A stretch of DNA of 64,000 nt, taken from contig JAHLKI010000030.1 of the NCBI GenBank assembly GCA_025602905.1, positions 62,001 to 126,000 on the forward strand. The letters run 5' to 3'. The DNA is from Phlyctochytrium arcticum (lineage: Eukaryota; Chytridiomycota; Chytridiomycetes; Chytridiales; Chytridiaceae). This document shows, piece by piece, positions 21,932 through 33,413 of the stretch (positions within the stretch are counted from its first letter, which is position 1; every line of letters starts with the position of its first letter). A model generated the notes under the pieces. It did not search any database. It saw nothing but the letters and a program-made list of their open reading frames with translations, and was not told the origin of the DNA. The translations under genes and the position numbers were made by a program.

Positions 21932-22987
21932 ATGACAGTACGAGATCGGAGTGCGGAATTCCACGCGGCAGTAGAGTCAATACTGTCGCGGTCAGGCAGC
22001 GTACTGCCTACCGAACGGCAACGACTAGTGAATGGACTAAATGGGGCGGTCTCGGGTCCGCAGAGCAAATCCGATTTTGCGCGGGCGGCCGCGGGAATAG
22101 GACGAGATATCAATTCAACCGTGGCAAAGCTGCAAAAACTCGCACGCTTGGCGAAACGAAAGACGCTGTTTGACGACCGACCAGTGGAAATCAACGAACT
22201 CATTTACATTATCAAGCAAGACATTGCCAAGATAAATCAACAAATAGCGGGACTGTCATCATGGATGAAAAAGAATGGGCCAAATGCCAATCCTCGAGGG
22301 GGTGCGGGTGGAACAGGGAAGGCGGCGGGGAGCAATAAGCAGATGCAAGAGCATTCCTCTAATGTGTTGACAAGTCTGCAGAGCAAGCTTGCCACGACGT
22401 CTACCGAGTTTAAAAACATTTTGGAAATTCGGACCGAGAATATGAAGGAGCAAAAGAATCGCCGGGATCAGTACTCGTCATTTACGGTCCCGCCATCATC
22501 GCAAGGATCTGGCTTATTGGGTGGGCAGGGGCAGGATTTGCTGGTCTCACCGCTGTATGACCCAGAGCGCAAGTCAACGCCAGCTCCGGGATCATCTAGT
22601 GCAGTCAATGGCGGTGGCTCGGTCGTTATAGATTTCGGCGCTGCCGGACTTGCTCCCGGAACACAACAGCAACAGCAACTCCTGATACCCACGACCTCCA
22701 ACGTCAACATGGAGATTATAGAATCGCGGTCGCAAGCCATCGAGTCGATTGAATCTACCATAGCCGAGCTTGGCCAAATATACCAAAACTTTGCGACCAT
22801 GGTGGCGAGCCAGCGCGAGCAGGTCCAGCGGATCGACGAGAATGTGCTAGACATTGAGATGAATGTACAGGGTGGACATTCCCAGCTAGTAACGTACTAC
22901 CAGAACATTAGCAGTAATCGATGGCTGATGATGAAGGTGTTTGCGGCTCTCATCTTTTTCTTTATGTTATTTGTCCTCATGACCTGA
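21932..22987 (+). CDS. SED5: Syntaxin-5 / Sed5 Qa-SNARE
   Basis: A single exon encodes 351 residues with the layout of Sed5. The N-terminal peptide MTVRDRSAEFHAAV matches the short motif by which Sed5 binds the SM protein Sly1. A helical Habc-like region follows (roughly residues 40-175), then a Gly/Ser/Gln-rich linker. The Qa SNARE helix follows, with the zero-layer Gln in IAELGQIYQNFATMV, and then a single C-terminal membrane anchor (VFAALIFFFMLFVLMT). The protein would act in ER-Golgi and intra-Golgi vesicle fusion. Its length is close to that of yeast Sed5. Confidence 0.93.
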   Translation: MTVRDRSAEFHAAVESILSRSGSVLPTERQRLVNGLNGAVSGPQSKSDFARAAAGIGRDINSTVAKLQKLARLAKRKTLFDDRPVEINELIYIIKQDIAKINQQIAGLSSWMKKNGPNANPRGGAGGTGKAAGSNKQMQEHSSNVLTSLQSKLATTSTEFKNILEIRTENMKEQKNRRDQYSSFTVPPSSQGSGLLGGQGQDLLVSPLYDPERKSTPAPGSSSAVNGGGSVVIDFGAAGLAPGTQQQQQLLIPTTSNVNMEIIESRSQAIESIESTIAELGQIYQNFATMVASQREQVQRIDENVLDIEMNVQGGHSQLVTYYQNISSNRWLMMKVFAALIFFFMLFVLMT

Positions 22988-23148
22988 TTCAACCCCTCCC
23001 CTCATATATACACACAAGTAATATCTTCTTCTTCTTTTTGGATTCCCGGGCCATCCTGCCCATAATACACCCTATTTGACGCGACTTTACGGTACCCATA
23101 TGGCCCAGAAAAAAAAGGAAAAGACTACTAAGTCGAACCCTAGCGCAT

Positions 23149-23158
23149 CGAATGTTCA
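23149..23158 (+). promoter_or_regulatory. Heat-shock element upstream of HSP104
   Basis: CGAATGTTCA is one inverted nGAAnnTTCn pair, the minimal Hsf1-type site. It lies 52 bp upstream of the TATA box and about 210 bp before the ATG. A further GAA sits downstream near 23180. Only one perfect pair is visible, so the call rests on both the motif and the gene it precedes. Confidence 0.5.
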
Positions 23159-23209
23159 CGTAAAATCCAGTCGCGCCGAGAATGTGACAGCACGCGACGG
23201 GAGCTCACG

Positions 23210-23217
23210 TATAAAAG
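23210..23217 (+). promoter_or_regulatory. TATA box of HSP104
   Basis: TATAAAAG lies about 150 bp before the HSP104 ATG and downstream of the heat-shock element, the usual order for a heat-inducible promoter. Confidence 0.6.
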
Positions 23218-23365
23218 AGCGAGTAGACCCCCGCTTCCCTCCCTCCACACATCAACCATCAAACAACTTAAGTATTCTGCTACCCATACATAGCACGCAT
23301 CGCTCTACTACTACTACGACCACGCATCGCACTCTACGCATCAGCATCAGCAACATCAGCCAGTG

Positions 23366-26029
23366 ATGAACCCAGAAATCTTTACCGACAAGACAAACGC
23401 CATCCTCACTCGAGCCCAGGAACTCGCTCGCGAATTTGCCCACGTCCAGCTCGCCCCCGTCCACATTGCGAGTGCACTCTTTGACGACGAAGATGCCCTG
23501 TTCCGATCCATCATCACGAAAGCCGGTGGCGATCCCGCCGTCGCCGAACGACGCCTGAAATCTCTGCTCGTCCGCCAACCCACCCAAGATCCACCACCAG
23601 ACCAACTCTCCTTTGCCCCCGCTACCGCCAAAGTTCTTCGCACGGCCGACGATCTTCGCAAAAAGCAAAAGGACACGCACCTCTCGGTCGATCATGTCAT
23701 TTCGGCTCTATTGGAACAAAACGATCTGATGACTGCTCTCGGCGAAGCAGGCCTGACCAAATCCACCATCGACAAGGCTATTTCACAAATTCGCGGTAAC
23801 CGACACGTCGACTCCAAAAGCGCCGATTCCACGTACGAAGCACTCTCCAAGTATGCCATTGACTTGGTCGATATGGCCGAAAAGGGAAAGCTGGATCCCT
23901 GTATTGGCCGCGACGACGAGATCCGAAGAGTCATTCGAGTGCTTGCCCGCCGAACCAAGAACAACCCTGTCCTAGTCGGAGAACCTGGAGTCGGCAAAAC
24001 GGCCATTGTCGAGGGTTTGGCCCAGCGAATCGTACGCAAAGATGTCCCGCAATCCCTCCAATCCCGGATTTACTCGCTCGACATGGGTGCCTTGATTGCT
24101 GGAGCCAAATACCGCGGCGAGTTTGAAGAACGACTCAAGGCGGTCCTCAAGGAAGTTTCTGACGCCAAGGGCAACATTATCCTATTCATCGACGAATTGC
24201 ATACCGTTCTCGGAGCTGGCAAGTCGGAAGGATCCATGGATGCTGCAAACTTGATGAAGCCCATGCTCGCTCGTGGGGAGCTCCGATTGATTGGTGCCAC
24301 TACCCTCGCGGAATATCAAAAGTACGTTGAAAAAGACGCAGCCTTTGAACGTCGATTCCAAATGGTCCAAGTCGGTGAACCATCCGTCGAATCAACCATC
24401 TCTATTCTTCGAGGTATTCGCGAAAAGTGGGAGACTTTCCATGGAGTTCGCATTCTCGACACCGCTCTTGTCACCGCTGCAACCCTGGCCGACAGATACA
24501 TTACAGCACGCTTCCTTCCCGACAAGGCCATTGATTTGGTCGATGAGGCCTGTGCCAACACACGAGTCCAGCTCGATTCCCAACCCGAAATCATTGATGT
24601 CCTGGAACGCAAACACCTGCAACTGGAAGTAGAAGCTACGGCACTCTCAAGGGAAAAGGACCCAGCTTCCGAACAACGTCTGGTCAAGGTCAAGGAGGAT
24701 ATGGCCCACATCAATGAGCAACTCAAACCTCTCAAGCTCCGTTACGAACAAGAAAAGGGCCGTGTTGACGACATCCGAACCCTTCGAACCAAGCTGGAAG
24801 ACCTCAAGCACAAGATTAGCGATGCCGAACGTCGCCACGACCTTGCCTTGGCTGCCGATCTGCGATACTTTGCCGTGCCCGATATCGAAAAGAAGATCAA
24901 AGAACTAGAGCAACAAAACAAGGAGGAAAAGCAGCGACTCTTGGACTCTGGCGGCGCTGGACAGCTTTTATCTGAAGTCGTTACTCCCGACCAAATCATG
25001 GAAGTTGTATCCCGCTGGACTGGAATTCCTGTCACCAAACTCAGCAAAACCCAGATTGATCGCCTGCTCCAACTATCCCAAGTCCTTCATCAACGCGTCG
25101 TCGGTCAAGACCAAGCAGTCAACGCTGTCGCGGAAGCCGTTCTTCGATCAAGGGCCGGTCTCTCTGGTGGTGGCACCATTGGCTCATTCTTATTCCTGGG
25201 ACCTACTGGTGTTGGCAAAACGGAGCTGGCCAAAGCTCTGGCAGCCGAACTTTTCGATGACGACAAGAAGGGACTTATCCGTATCGATATGTCCGAGTAC
25301 ATGGAACAGCATACCGTCGCTCGTTTGATTGGTGCTCCTCCCGGCTACGTTGGATACGACGAAGGTGGACAACTCACGGAAGCCGTTCGCCGACACCCGT
25401 ACTGTGTCGTGCTCTTTGATGAAGTCGAGAAAGCCCACCCTCAAGTTCTCAACGTCTTACTTCAAGTTCTGGACGACGGTCGCCTCACGGACGGAAAAGG
25501 TCGAGTCGTCGATTTCCACAACACGGTCATTATCATGACATCCAACGTCGGCTCCCACCTTTTGCAAGTCAGCCCAGTGGACGAAGCAGTCAAATCCGCC
25601 GTCATGAATGAAGTCCGCCGAACCTTCAAGCCGGAGCTCCTCAACCGAATGACTGATGTTGTCATCTTCCATCCCCTCTCCCGTACCGACCTCCGCCAAA
25701 TTGTCAAGATTCAACTGGCCGATATTGGCAAGCGACTGGCATCCAAGCACATTCACCTCAACATGTCCGACAAGGCCGCCGATCTCATCCTGGAAAATGC
25801 CTACGATCCACTCTACGGTGCCCGACCTCTGCGACGATACCTCGAACGCATCCTGGTCACCAAGATTTCCCGGATGCTCATCAGCGGCACACTCCAAGAG
25901 TACAGCGAAGCCTTTGTGGAGACGGTCGAAGAAGCTGGCGACATGCCCTTGACGGAAGAGGATCTGCAGGAAGGTGTGGTCGTTCGAGTGATCAGCATGG
26001 ACAATGGCAACCGGATGGATGCAGACTGA
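23366..26029 (+). CDS. HSP104: Hsp104 / ClpB-type disaggregase
   Basis: A single long exon encodes 887 residues (yeast Hsp104 has 908). The N-terminal Clp repeat domain starts [17 protein letters not shown]1 has Walker [10 protein letters not shown] (~205) and Walker [10 protein letters not shown]. The coiled-coil middle domain spans roughly residues 400-530. NBD2 has Walker [13 protein letters not shown] (~612) and Walker [12 protein letters not shown]. The C-terminus lacks the long acidic tail of yeast Hsp104 and ends NGNRMDAD. The hexameric AAA+ enzyme threads aggregated proteins through its pore together with Hsp70/Hsp40. The ATG at 23366 is the first in frame. The codon usage is strongly C-ending compared with neighbours, as expected for a highly expressed stress gene. 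Confidence 0.96.
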   Translation: MNPEIFTDKTNAILTRAQELAREFAHVQLAPVHIASALFDDEDALFRSIITKAGGDPAVAERRLKSLLVRQPTQDPPPDQLSFAPATAKVLRTADDLRKKQKDTHLSVDHVISALLEQNDLMTALGEAGLTKSTIDKAISQIRGNRHVDSKSADSTYEALSKYAIDLVDMAEKGKLDPCIGRDDEIRRVIRVLARRTKNNPVLVGEPGVGKTAIVEGLAQRIVRKDVPQSLQSRIYSLDMGALIAGAKYRGEFEERLKAVLKEVSDAKGNIILFIDELHTVLGAGKSEGSMDAANLMKPMLARGELRLIGATTLAEYQKYVEKDAAFERRFQMVQVGEPSVESTISILRGIREKWETFHGVRILDTALVTAATLADRYITARFLPDKAIDLVDEACANTRVQLDSQPEIIDVLERKHLQLEVEATALSREKDPASEQRLVKVKEDMAHINEQLKPLKLRYEQEKGRVDDIRTLRTKLEDLKHKISDAERRHDLALAADLRYFAVPDIEKKIKELEQQNKEEKQRLLDSGGAGQLLSEVVTPDQIMEVVSRWTGIPVTKLSKTQIDRLLQLSQVLHQRVVGQDQAVNAVAEAVLRSRAGLSGGGTIGSFLFLGPTGVGKTELAKALAAELFDDDKKGLIRIDMSEYMEQHTVARLIGAPPGYVGYDEGGQLTEAVRRHPYCVVLFDEVEKAHPQVLNVLLQVLDDGRLTDGKGRVVDFHNTVIIMTSNVGSHLLQVSPVDEAVKSAVMNEVRRTFKPELLNRMTDVVIFHPLSRTDLRQIVKIQLADIGKRLASKHIHLNMSDKAADLILENAYDPLYGARPLRRYLERILVTKISRMLISGTLQEYSEAFVETVEEAGDMPLTEEDLQEGVVVRVISMDNGNRMDAD

Positions 26030-26363
26030 CTACACTCGGATCCCCCACAAGCCAAGCGTCGCGCGCATCCCACAAGCGAAAACGGCAAAGTCCCCAAGCG
26101 CCCTCGTAGCTTACTGTAGATATTACTATACCAATTTTGATTATCATGTAACTTTTGCATAGTCCCCGTAAATGCATAGTCCCCGTAAACATTATACCAG
26201 TTTTGCCTGTCGATTTCCACATTGTATTGATTTAGATCTAAATACATTTACTATCAAAAAAAAATTAAAGTGTCTGGCGTTCTATTAGCAGATTGTCCGG
26301 GAGTGTTAATGTACAAAAGGGCTCGTTGCTGGGGGGCATGAAACAGAAAAGGATGCAGCAGTA
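26030..26363. other. Convergent intergenic region
   Basis: This gap lies between the HSP104 stop and the stop of the phosphodiesterase gene on the other strand. A near-perfect short direct repeat (ATAGTCCCCGTAAA) occurs around 26159-26188. A poly-A tract follows near 26256. No gene is seen. Confidence 0.45.
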
Positions 26364-29300
26364 TTAGGAGACGTCGCCGGTATGGCTGGATTTCATACTC
26401 AAGCTAACGCGAGAGGCTAAAAGCTTCTTTTTGGAGTCTCTTTCTCGCATATTGATGAGAACGTCCTTGTTTCTCAGCAAGGTATCCAGCATAGGTTGAA
26501 GAGGGGTCACCTTGTTGACTTCTTCCAGCACTAAGTTACAAAATCCTGGTGGTAAGTAACGGCCGAACAACTCCACGAGGAACCAAAAGAAACTTACTGG
26601 GCTGGCACAGGAATTCGATAAAACCAAGCTGGCTTTGTGGTATGTTGATATTATCTCGATCCATAAAAGGGCTGACGGGCAATCCCAGTCGTTTCTCTTC
26701 GTCTCCTTGATTTACAAATTCTTTGATGAGCCGGTCCAGCCATGCGCAGTAGACTGGCCATTCGCGGGTCAAATTCGATACATCGGCGCATTTGATGAGC
26801 ATACGGAACAAGAGGGATCGGTCGTCTGGACTGTTTATGGGATCAAAGTTTGCCGATGCCGACACCTTGCAAATTTAAATGTTAGCCTGAAGTTCGGAGA
26901 CACAGGCTTGCAAAGTGTGAGAACTAACCTTGTTCTTGAAAATGGCCAAAGTGGTAAAGTGTCCGGCCATATCGGTTGCCAGGACCATATCGATAATTTG
27001 TTCCCGAACCTTGCGAGAGTCCTCCACTGACAAACTGGACAAAATATCCGTTTCTTCTCGGAGCATGATACTGAATGCGGTAGCCAAGTGGTGGTTCTCC
27101 AGAACGGATCGATCGTTATACAGTATGGCTTTGGAGTTGTGGGTGGCAATGAGAAAGTTGTTGTTTAGACCTGGATGATCGAGATCTGGAAGAACGTGTT
27201 CCCGTCAGGGAGTTGTCTTTGATGAAAAGCGCGATGGCACAAACACCTACCGTGGACGATTGCGGCTAAATAAGACGAAAAGAGCTCCAGATCGCTGATT
27301 TCTAGAGTGGTGCTTGCCAAAAAGCAGTACATGGCCTGGAGCACATCCGCCGCGTGTGAAGCATTATGGTCTGTAAAGTGACAGAATGAGTACTGTATGG
27401 GCATGTTACGTCTACCGCATCAAAACGTACATGGGACCTCGGGACGATAGACAAGTTCAATTCGTCGCATAAATCGTTGCATTTTGTCTGCTGGTATTTT
27501 CAATCGGTCCGAAATCCCGCTCACGGACATGACGTGCATTCCCATAATAGCCAATGGCCTCCCAGCTGTGACAGACTCCAGCTCGAAAATGGACCAGTTC
27601 CACTGGTCCATTGTTGCCAGCAACGCCTTTACCCGAGGATTATCCTTGGACTGATCTGATCGATCCACCGACCCTCTCCTGCGCAACTCCCGTTCTTTGA
27701 CGACCCCTGCCTGATTGAGCGGTGGTAGAAGTGGAGCATTGGAATCAAATAGCGGATTTCGCAGGTAGTCTTTGCCGACAAAACCAGATGAGTTTGTGCC
27801 GAAACCCGCGAGGAAGGGGGAGTTGGGTGCGGCTGAGGAAGGAAGTGAGGAAGTAGACGGGGAGGGCTCGACATATTCTGGTCCAGAGAGTGAAGAGAGG
27901 CCTTCTTCTAAGGTTGCCGGATCGGCAGCGAATGTGGGGCTATCGTAACGAGCAGGAAGCAAAGATAGTATATCGACTCGGCTTTGACCTTCCGCGAAAG
28001 AGTCTTGGGCAGAAGTGGTACCTGAATTTCCCGGTCGCTGTATTTGCCGTTTTGACCGGGAGGCTCTTGACTGCCCAGGTAATAGATTAAGTAGCCATGT
28101 CTGTAGATTGCATGATAAGTTTTTCGATAAACTTTAGGGGAGAAATCAAAACTTGGGGTGTACCTTTACTTCATGTTCTTGGTCAACTCCTACCACGGCC
28201 CCACTCAACTGTCCACCAAAATCCGGTATCAGTAATTTGTCTGTATCGCTTAACCAGGACAAAACATATCCCAAATGTTTGAAGGTTGCTGCGTCCAAAG
28301 AAGGGTTGGCCATCACACTCTTTATGGCACCGATCGCTTTTTCCAACGGACTATCCATATCGGCAGCTTGAAAACTATATTGCTTTTCCAACCCTTTCAA
28401 CCGTATTTTCAGTCCTTCATTGACAGTCCTCAAGCCATACGACATGACAAACATTCGACGTTCAATATTTTCGAGTACCCGAGTAATGCCCGTGGCGGTG
28501 CACACTCCACAGGCAAGATATACTACCATACAGTGATAGGATAGAGAGTGACGGTCGTCCATTGATGATGCAAATGCAGATACATATGCAATGAAGTTGA
28601 TGATGCCCAAAATGCACGTCATGTGTGAAGGTAGGGAAGCGATGCAAGGCAACCAAGCGATACTGATGAGATTGAACAGCCCGTACAACCACATATCACC
28701 ATCGGGGTCAACAACCCTCGGTCGAATAACTAGAGAGTATGTTCATCAGGATGAGATTAGAAGTGTGCACCATATCTGATCTTACTGAAACTTCCAGTAA
28801 AATTCAACGAACAGCAGATGAGGAAAATGTAGTGGCACCGCTGACTTAGGTAGGAAGTGGGCAGCCGGTAGTGCATAGCCAGAAGGGCTACGGAGGGAAG
28901 AAAGCTGCCAATCAGGAATATCATAACGTCTGATCTCCACTTATACCTACAAACCAAAAATTTTAAAATTGGGCATAGTGCAACTCCATAAAGTTTGTGC
29001 TTACTCGGTAGATACAGGTGAGTTTGGTGGACACCATCCTTGCGATAACCCAAAGCATCCGTTTCGCTCGGAAAGAACAGCCAGTAGAACGTATTGGGAA
29101 AAGAGTAAGATGTTGCCCGCCAAGAGAATCATGCAGCAGATGAGCCATCGCCGATGGTACTTGGACCACCACCAAGAGCGATAGTGTCGTTCCTTTTCGG
29201 GATCGTCGAAATACAGTGTCATCCAATTTTTGACCGCTCGCCACGAGCAGCGACATCTCCGCCTTCTCTTTCCCTCATCCACATTGGCAACTTCCTCAGG

Positions 29301-29576
29301 GAAAACAAGGCCCGATGTGATGCGCCGAAACAAACTGGATGGTGCCGATTTCGTGACGCTGGGGGAGGTGCTGTTCATAGGGATTGGGCCACTGCCAAAA
29401 TTTATAAAATCCCAAGCTGACATGCCCAGATTGTTATCCAGTCCATAAACGATTCGCTGCCCCGAGGGTGGTGCTGTCGTTCTGCTATACCGCTCCCCAT
29501 TATTCGTCCTAAGACTCGCTCGGCGAGAGTGGGAGGCTGGTGGTTGCCCGCTTTCCATAGACGAAGACTCCTCCAT
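26364..29576 (-). CDS. Membrane-bound class I cyclic-nucleotide phosphodiesterase
   Basis: Eight exons (29576-29005, 28946-28786, 28729-28164, 28070-27431, 27370-27251, 27185-26929, 26865-26598, 26545-26364) encode 921 residues. The first ~145 are polar and Arg/Ser-rich. About six hydrophobic segments follow in exons 1-3 (for example WLICCMILLAGNILLF, VMIFLIGSFLPSVALLA, LGIINFIAYVSAFA), then a helical linker. A class I PDE catalytic domain starts near residue 590, with YHNASHAADVLQ, the metal signature HDLDHPGLNNN (H686 onward), THNSKAILYND and ATDMAGHF. The HDx2Hx4N signature is intact, so cAMP and/or cGMP hydrolysis is expected at a membrane. The junction for the fourth exon was fixed by phase, since the nearest acceptor candidate breaks the frame. 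It is divergent from the channel gene. Confidence 0.88.
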
Positions 29577-30328
29577 ATAGAAGATTTGGCGCACGATAAC
29601 TGATGATAGATACTCATTTTATGAGTAGCTGCACACATCTCGGGTTTTCACCAGCCCAGATTAAGTCATCATTTCAGGGTCTTTTGCCGACATAAACGTT
29701 TTGCTTAGTTTCGAAGTATTGAATCAGGTATTCAATGGAGCTGCTCCGGAACGAGCTCAGTAATGCCGATATTCATAATTGTAAGTTTGGGTACAGATAC
29801 AGTACATACACCCGAACGCCTCGTCATGGATCATGGCATCAATTTCGTCGTATGAACAATAGAAATCTTTCTCCAAATCTTTGAAGATGCCAAATTGTTT
29901 GATCTGCGAAGATCCACGGGCCGTTCGAGGTGTAATTCCCACAAGAATATGAATTCGTCAGTCATCAATTTCATTCAATTGCTGCTGATGTAATACAAAC
30001 TCCGACCGAGTCGGACTCTCCAAAAAGCAGCCATGGATCAGATGATGTCGCAGGACTCCAAGGTAAAAAAGGTAAGCGTTCCAGTGTGCAAGGGTTATCC
30101 TTGGCTTCGGGAGTATCTTTCGAAGGGGGGAGACACGGATTTTATAGAATCCTTTGGGAACATCAATGTTGCCAAGGTTCCATCAAACATTAAACTTTTT
30201 TGCTTTGTCAATCAATCGAATTGCCCGATCCTTCGAAAACTTATTTGCCCGATCCTTATTACCATACGGTTGGGAACGATCACATGGAGTTGTTCGTTTC
30301 AACAGAGCATTAGTATCGGCAAAGCAGA
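29577..30328. promoter_or_regulatory. Shared divergent promoter region, PDE / CNG channel
   Basis: These 752 bp separate the start codons of the phosphodiesterase (-) and channel (+) genes, so both promoters must lie here and could be co-regulated. A possible extra first exon of the channel starts at ATG 30033 and could splice from 30071 to 30314, adding about 18 residues (MDQMMSQDSKVKK...). No TATA box is obvious. Confidence 0.45.
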
Positions 30329-33137
30329 ATGACTAGCGCGATGGACGATTGCATACGGCAGCTGGTTGATTTCAATGAACAATTACGGCAACAGCAGGAA
30401 ATTTTGCAGCGTTTGCAGGCTCAAATGGGGGCGCTCATGGTGCAAGTGCAAGGCCACTTTCCGGAAACGAACATCGGTGATCATGCCGGTGCGGCATATG
30501 GCAACCGCCCCGTACTCCGAACGGCCAGCAGCCATATCCCTGTATACCCTATAATACCGTTGATGGATGAAGCTGTGGAGAGAGCCCTCAGCATGGATTT
30601 CAATCCTGAATGTCCTCGAAGACGGCCTGAACAGCCACGGCTCTTGAAATCCCTGTCGGCTATGAGCTTTAAAGGAATTTTCGGATTAGTGCGAAATCGA
30701 ACACCGGAATGGCAAAAGACCACCGAAGAACTTCCGAATTTATGGGGAACAAATGTAAAGGAGGAACATAGTCAGGATTCCGTCGGTCAGTTCTCGGTAT
30801 TGGTTTCACTGAAATAGACTAGCTAAGTCTGTGGGTTTCCCGACTAGACTATCCGCCAGCCACCTCAAATGACTTGCTTGGGGCTCCCTTGTTTGGCACA
30901 ATGGACAGAATGCCTATGCAGGAAGAACCTTTTCTCTCCCAAAGCCCAACTTCGCAATGTGTCGCTTCAAACCTTGCCAAATCCAGCAGCAAATCACAAG
31001 TCAGTTTTTCGGCTGATGCACGCATTTCAGGCAAGTAGTGGTGTGACTGACTAGAGGGGGGTCAGACATTCACACTTCATACCTTACTTATAGATGAGGA
31101 GAATGATGTTAATGACATCGAGTCACAAACGCAACAACAACTACGGCCTCCACATTTTGGCTACAGTGGATCTGAGAACGTCTCCTCAGAAATATCGGCC
31201 CGGAGTAGATCGTCCCGCGAATCATCGGTACCTCGCACAGCTTCCAAAAGCCTAAGTATCCGTTCCCCACCTGCTGTGGTGTTTGCTCCAGCGCCGAACA
31301 AGAAAGAACCTCCGCCAGTCATCCCAAACACGGCAGATACTCCACAGCTTAAAAGAACAATACTAACTCAGCTCTACATACGGATATGCGCAGTTCCCAG
31401 GCACAATGAGTTTCGATTGCCTCTAGCCCCAGCGGAGTTTGCAGCAATGCTTGAGAAAGTCACAATCTATAATCCAGGCTTACTCATACATTCGCGATCT
31501 TTGCTGCGGAATTACTGGCATCTACTGCTCTCATGTAAGTTGTTACATCGACCGTCCTGAAAAAGTCTGACCAATCAAAGTTATGTATCTGTTCCTTCTG
31601 TTCTTCATTCCTATATGCGTAGGATTCGAGAAAGTGCGGTTGAACCTTCAACCTCTCAGCGTGCTGTGCACCATTCTGTTCGGCATCGATAACGTGATTC
31701 GCTGTTTCACGCTTCAGGTGGTGGAAGGCAAAATAATGCCGCTGAGGCAAACTGTGGCACGATACTGTACCCGGAGACTAATAGCAGATATCATCACGAC
31801 GTTACCATTTGATTTAATCTTCGGTTACCAAACTACAATGCCTTGGACCTTGACTTTGATCCGCTTGCTTCGCCTGTATGACATTTACTCGATTGCCAGC
31901 TCAAATCCATTCTACGCACATTTCAGTTCTTGGCTTCAAAATATCTTTGGGGTGGGAGGCAGTTTTATCAGTGTATGGATATTTGGCGGTCTATTGGTTG
32001 TTTATCTACATCTCTACGCCTGCGGAATGTTTCTCATGGGTCAAATCACCGATTACGAGAGTTGGAAGTTGATCCCGAGCGTACTTGCTGATGGCTTTGC
32101 ACGGCAGTATACGTGGGGACTCTTCTCAGCGGTTGCAAATACCTTCCCCATCACTGGATTCCGGTAAGGAAACTTCTTTTGATTAGTGTCTTTTAATGCT
32201 GATACAGGTAGATTAGCCCAGTATCTCCGTTGGAGCAATGGACGACGATTATTTGCTGTCTCGTAGGGGCCTTGATTTACGCCTCACTGGTGGGCACAAT
32301 ATCATCGTTCAGTTTCGGGCTGGATTCTTCAGGAAGGATGTACAAGCAGAAGATGGACGAAGTCAACGAATACATGGCTTACAAAAGCTTGACTGCTGCC
32401 TTGAAAACCAAAGTCAGGGCGTACTTTGAGCTCAAGTATCGCGGAAAATATTTTGATGAGGTAGCAATCCTGCGTGAGCTGAATGAAAGTCTTCGCAAGG
32501 TAAGAAAATGAGCTTTTGAAATTTGATTCTCACAACTTATCCTCCTTTCAAGGAAATTACAATCCACAACTGTAGGGATCTCATTGCAAAAGTGAATTTT
32601 CTTTTGCGAAATGTCGGTGATGGACGAGATATGGAATTCTTGGGGCGCATTGCAAGCACATTAAAGGCAGTTTATTATACCCAAGGGGACACAATTTTTG
32701 ATCAAGGATTGGTGAGCACTTGATTCAAGTATGATTCTCTTGGGGAAATCGACTGATTGAGATTCTGACAGGTGGGGAACGAAATGTACTTTATTCTATC
32801 GGGAACGGTGGAAATCATAGTTGGGAGTAAAAGAGTCGGCGCTCTCTCGGACGGGGCATTTTTCGGGGAGGTAGCTCTATTGGGCCAAGTTCCCCGTACT
32901 GCGACAATTCGGGCAGCGGCAGACACCATCGCGTACCGGCTGGACCGTAGCGACTTTGAAAATATTCTAGCCGATTTTGAGGATATGGCAGTCCGAATAA
33001 AACTTGTATATGAAGAGCGGATGGCGAAAGTGAGAAAGGAGAAAGAGGAAGCTGCTGCGGCGGCCGACAAAGGGAAAGTGGCCATTGCCCCACCAGTAAC
33101 CATTGTCAAAACAGTCTCTGTGAGTGACAGAGTGTGA
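30329..33137 (+). CDS. Cyclic-nucleotide-gated (CNG/HCN-family) cation channel
   Basis: Seven exons (30329-30785, 30848-31030, 31094-31534, 31581-32163, 32217-32499, 32553-32711, 32772-33137) encode 823 residues. The intron at 31031-31093 has a GC donor (CAG|GCAAGT) and AG acceptor. An N-terminal Gln-rich coiled coil and a disordered Ser-rich region precede the channel. S1-S6 cover roughly residues 345-590: S4 is RLLRLYDIYSI with few charges, and the pore reads ANTFPITGFRPVSP. A C-linker follows, then a cNMP-binding domain with the phosphate cassette FFGEVALLGQVPRTATIRA. The FGE and RTA residues that hold the cyclic phosphate are present, so ligand binding is expected. The tail is Lys/Glu/Ala-rich. 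Confidence 0.9.
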
Positions 33138-33413
33138 AAATAATGATGCCGGGGTGGATAATTCCGACTATATGTCGGAACATTCATTTTTTGGGGATCG
33201 AGACGCTTGACTTGACTTTAGTTCAGACAAAGAATAAAATGAATCAGGCTTGCTTGTGAACTGATCCCTTCTTGCGCAAATGTACAAAATACAAAGAACC
33301 TCTACCATGGTGGGATTGGGTGGAGGCATTAACCCCAGAACTTCAAGACGAAAATTAAGACTCTGCTATGCATAAACTGACAAATAAACTAATGTAGAAC
33401 TATACAAGAAAAA

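Larger units (their letters stand above)
22988..23365 (+). promoter_or_regulatory. HSP104 promoter region
   Basis: The 378 bp between SED5 and HSP104 hold a heat-shock element (23149-23158) and a TATA box (23210-23217). Together they suggest heat-inducible expression. Confidence 0.55.

Noticed and set aside
24316..25897. Several minus-strand frames over HSP104
   Set aside because: Shadows of a highly biased coding sequence; HSP104 motifs run through the plus frame without a break.
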